From assembly GCA_963756495.1 (NCBI GenBank), contig CAVWNS010000006.1, positions 177,031 to 241,030 of the forward strand: a stretch of 64,000 bases of DNA, given 5' to 3'. A program made the position numbers and the translations under genes. The stretch is from DATFDN01 sp963756495. GTDB lineage: Bacteria; Pseudomonadota; Alphaproteobacteria; Acetobacterales; Acetobacteraceae. Below the pieces are notes generated by a model. It had not been told where the DNA came from, ran no database searches, and saw nothing but the letters and a program-made list of their open reading frames with translations. Positions 62,075 to 64,000 of the stretch are shown here, piece by piece; the stretch's first letter is position 1; each line of letters opens with the position of its first letter.

Positions 62075-62954
62075 CAGCGCCACCGCCCCCACGCCGACGC
62101 TGCCGGCGCGGCTGCGCGCCGCCCTCGGGGTTCGCGGCGTGCCCTGGGTGTCGCTGCTCGTGCTGGTGCTCGTGCTGATCTGCGCCGCCGGCGGCCCCGC
62201 GATCGCGCCGCACGATCCCAACGATCTGGACCTCAGCGCCTCCTTCCGCCCGCCATTTTTCGAGGTCGGCGGGAGCCTTTCCACGCCGCTTGGCACCGAC
62301 AATATGGGCCACGACCTGCTGAGCCGGATCATGGTCGGCTCGCGCGTCTCGGTGATCATCACGTTCTACGCGATCATTCTTTCGGGCAGCATCGGCGCGC
62401 TTGCCGGCATGGCCTCAGGCTATTTCGGCGGGAAGATCGATGCGGCGATCATGCGGCTGGTCGAGATCCAGCAATCGGTGCCATCTGTCGCGCTCGCCTT
62501 GATCCTTGCCGCCGCCCTGCAGCCTGGTCTCACCACCGTCGTCGTCGTGATCACGCTGACTTACTGGGCCTGGTACGCGCGGCTGATCCGGGGCGAGGTG
62601 CTGTCGCTCAAGACCCGCGACTACGTGGCCTATGCGCGCGTCGCGGGCGTCGGCACATCCACGATCTTCCGCCGCCACCTCCTGCCCAACATCCTGAACA
62701 CGCTGCTCGTGCTCGCCACTTTGCAGATCGGCCAGGTCATCCTGTTCGAAGCGTCCCTGTCGTTCCTGGGGCTCGGCGTGCAGCAGCCGGACGTCTCCTG
62801 GGGACTGATGCTGTCGGATGCGCGGCAGTACATCACCAATGCCTGGTGGACGATCACCATGCCGGGCCTCGCGATCATGGTGACCTGCCTGTCGTCCAAC
62901 ATCGTCGGGGACTGGCTGCGCGACCTGCTCGACCCGCATCTGAGGCAGCTCTGA
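62064..62954 (+). CDS. ABC transporter permease (DppC-like)
   Basis: 296 aa; overlaps the previous gene by 11 bp. N-terminal TM (WVSLLVLVLVLICAAGGPAI), APHDPNDLDLSASFRPPFFE, PLGTDNMGHDLLSRIMVGSR (the DppC/OppC signature), IDAAIMRLVEIQQSVPSVAL, EAA loop RDYVAYARVAGVGTSTIFRR and FEASLSFLGLGVQQPDVSWG. The second inner-membrane subunit. Stop overlaps the next ATG (TGATG). Confidence 0.9.
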   Translation: MSVSSATAPTPTLPARLRAALGVRGVPWVSLLVLVLVLICAAGGPAIAPHDPNDLDLSASFRPPFFEVGGSLSTPLGTDNMGHDLLSRIMVGSRVSVIITFYAIILSGSIGALAGMASGYFGGKIDAAIMRLVEIQQSVPSVALALILAAALQPGLTTVVVVITLTYWAWYARLIRGEVLSLKTRDYVAYARVAGVGTSTIFRRHLLPNILNTLLVLATLQIGQVILFEASLSFLGLGVQQPDVSWGLMLSDARQYITNAWWTITMPGLAIMVTCLSSNIVGDWLRDLLDPHLRQL

Positions 62955-63919
62955 TGGTGCTGCAGGTCCGCAATCTGCAAACCCATCTGCATCTCCGCCG
63001 CGGCGTGCTGCGCCCGGTCGACGGCGTCGATCTGGATGTCGAAGAGGGCGAGACGCTCGGCCTTGTCGGCGAGTCCGGCTCGGGCAAGACGATGACGGGC
63101 CTTTCGCTGCTTCGCCTGCTGCCGAAAGGCTCGGGACAAATCGCGGGAGGCAGCATTCGTCTTGACGGTCAGGAACTGACCACGCTGACCGAGCAGCAGA
63201 TGGCGCGCACGGTGCGCGGCCGGCGCATCGCGATGATCGCGCAGGACCCGATGACGTCGCTCAACCCGGTCTGGAGCGTCGGCGATCAGGTGAAGACGCC
63301 GATGCGCGTCCACCGAATCGCGCGCGGGGGAAATTTGCGGGAGGCAGCGGTCGGCCTCCTGCGCCGCGTGCGCATTCCATCGCCGGAGCGGCGGCTATCG
63401 GACTTCCCGCACCAGTTCTCCGGCGGGCAACGGCAGCGCATCGTGACCGCCATGGCGATCGCCTGCGGCCCGCGCCTGCTGATCGCGGATGAGCCGACGA
63501 CGGCGCTGGATGTCACGATCCAGGCGCAGATCATCGCCCTGCTGCGGCGTATCCAGTCGGAAACCGGGGCCGGCATCATCCTCATCACCCACGATCTCGG
63601 GGTGGCGGCGAGCCTGTGCCATCGGATCGCGGTGATGTACGCCGGACGGATCGTAGAGCAGGGGCCGGTGCGCGCAATCTATCACAACCCCGCGCACCCC
63701 TACACGCAGGCTCTGCTGTCCGCGATTCCCCGGCTGGGTGCCGCGCGTAACCGGCTTGCCGCGATTCCCGGCCAGCCCCCCTCGCTCGCCGACCTGCCGT
63801 CCGGCTGCCGCTTCGCGCCGCGCTGCCCGCATCGCATGGCGATCTGTAACGAGTATCCGCCGCACGCCGCAATCGGAGAGGGCCACACCGCCGCGTGCTG
63901 GTTGCGTGTTCGCCAGTGA
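62954..63919 (+). CDS. ABC transporter ATP-binding protein (DppD-like)
   Basis: 321 aa. Walker A GESGSGKTMTGLSLLRLLPK, Q-loop IAMIAQDPMTSLNPVWSVG, signature FSGGQRQRIVTAMAIACGP, Walker B LLIADEPTTALDVTIQAQII, H-loop ILITHDLGV, and the oligopeptide-type tail HPYTQALLSAIPRL with CRFAPRCPHRMAIC (Fe-S cysteine motif). The ATPase of the importer; the next gene encodes its partner. Confidence 0.9.
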   Translation: MVLQVRNLQTHLHLRRGVLRPVDGVDLDVEEGETLGLVGESGSGKTMTGLSLLRLLPKGSGQIAGGSIRLDGQELTTLTEQQMARTVRGRRIAMIAQDPMTSLNPVWSVGDQVKTPMRVHRIARGGNLREAAVGLLRRVRIPSPERRLSDFPHQFSGGQRQRIVTAMAIACGPRLLIADEPTTALDVTIQAQIIALLRRIQSETGAGIILITHDLGVAASLCHRIAVMYAGRIVEQGPVRAIYHNPAHPYTQALLSAIPRLGAARNRLAAIPGQPPSLADLPSGCRFAPRCPHRMAICNEYPPHAAIGEGHTAACWLRVRQ

Positions 63920-64000
63920 TGCTTGCCGTCGAGTCCCTCACCAAGCACTACCAGACACGGCGGGGGATCGTCCGTGCGGTGGACGATGTCTCTTTGGGAT
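63919..64000 (+). CDS. ABC transporter ATP-binding protein (DppF-like), N-terminal fragment
   Basis: Starts in the stop of the preceding gene (TGATG) and runs off the window: MLAVESLTKHYQTRRGIVRA, VDDVSLG. The LTK.Y......V.AVDDVSL opening is standard for the second ATPase of dipeptide/oligopeptide importers. Confidence 0.8.
   Translation, partial: MLAVESLTKHYQTRRGIVRAVDDVSLG

Overview
This 64 kb window is high-GC DNA from an alphaproteobacterium, most plausibly a member of the Rhodospirillales/Acetobacteraceae. That placement is inference from the order SRP RNA-dnaX-ybaB/ebfC-recR, a CycM-like membrane-anchored cytochrome c, a KDO cytidylyltransferase (an LPS-making cell), an alpha-r8-like small RNA and overall codon use. 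No rRNA operon, phage or CRISPR array is visible.

Layout. 0-3 kb: an AI-2E family permease (cut by the window edge) and an AsmA-like protein. 3-7 kb: a scrambled stretch with two copies of a DUF29 gene, a glycine-zipper protein of unknown function, fragments of a transposase, a glycosyltransferase and a LysR regulator, and a ComB-like phosphatase. 7-29 kb: mainly core metabolism. It holds a methyltransferase-glycosyltransferase fusion, a CoA-binding/O-acetylhomoserine sulfhydrylase fusion with a frameshift, an sRNA, a lytic transglycosylase, a CoA-transferase, queC, vapBC, an SDR and a 2-hydroxyacid dehydrogenase, ilvD, a Crp/Fnr regulator, a complete yejABEF-type peptide importer, a HisN-like phosphatase, cytochrome c, kdsB and pheA.

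29.8-39.2 kb: accessory DNA. An IS1380 element sits exactly on the pheA stop codon. It is followed by three consecutive frameshifted genes (DUF488, NudC, Uma2). Next comes a mobile-element island: a decayed brnTA-like toxin-antitoxin locus, IS110 and resolvase remnants, an IS630 element, an IS5-family element, two genes that look less GC-rich than their surroundings (one a HEAGH metalloprotease), and three identical 100-bp copies of a non-autonomous element (MITE). Two of the MITEs lie inside the IS5 element and one inside brnT. Insertion points can be resolved to the base: target duplications are visible, and removing the insertions restores the interrupted reading frames.

39.3-50.4 kb: SRP RNA-dnaX-ybaB-recR, with an amine oxidase coupled to recR, tRNA-Val(CAC), a sterol-desaturase-like hydroxylase, an uncharacterised three-gene membrane module, a PanE-like reductase and recQ. 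50.4-57.7 kb: a catabolic cluster (SMP-30-like, HAD dehalogenase, fumarylacetoacetase family, acyl-CoA synthetase, enoyl-CoA hydratase, HMG-CoA lyase, MmgE/PrpD) with stop-start coupling that suggests one pathway for a CoA-activated organic acid. 57.7-64 kb: a PEP-CTERM protein, a GntR regulator and a divergent dipeptide-type ABC importer with a clear palindromic operator between them; the importer runs off the end of the window.

A recurring feature is the one- or two-base indel. At least nine coding sequences are broken this way, six of them ordinary cellular genes. Either the assembly has residual indel errors or this genome is decaying, and this should be settled before any of these genes is called a pseudogene.
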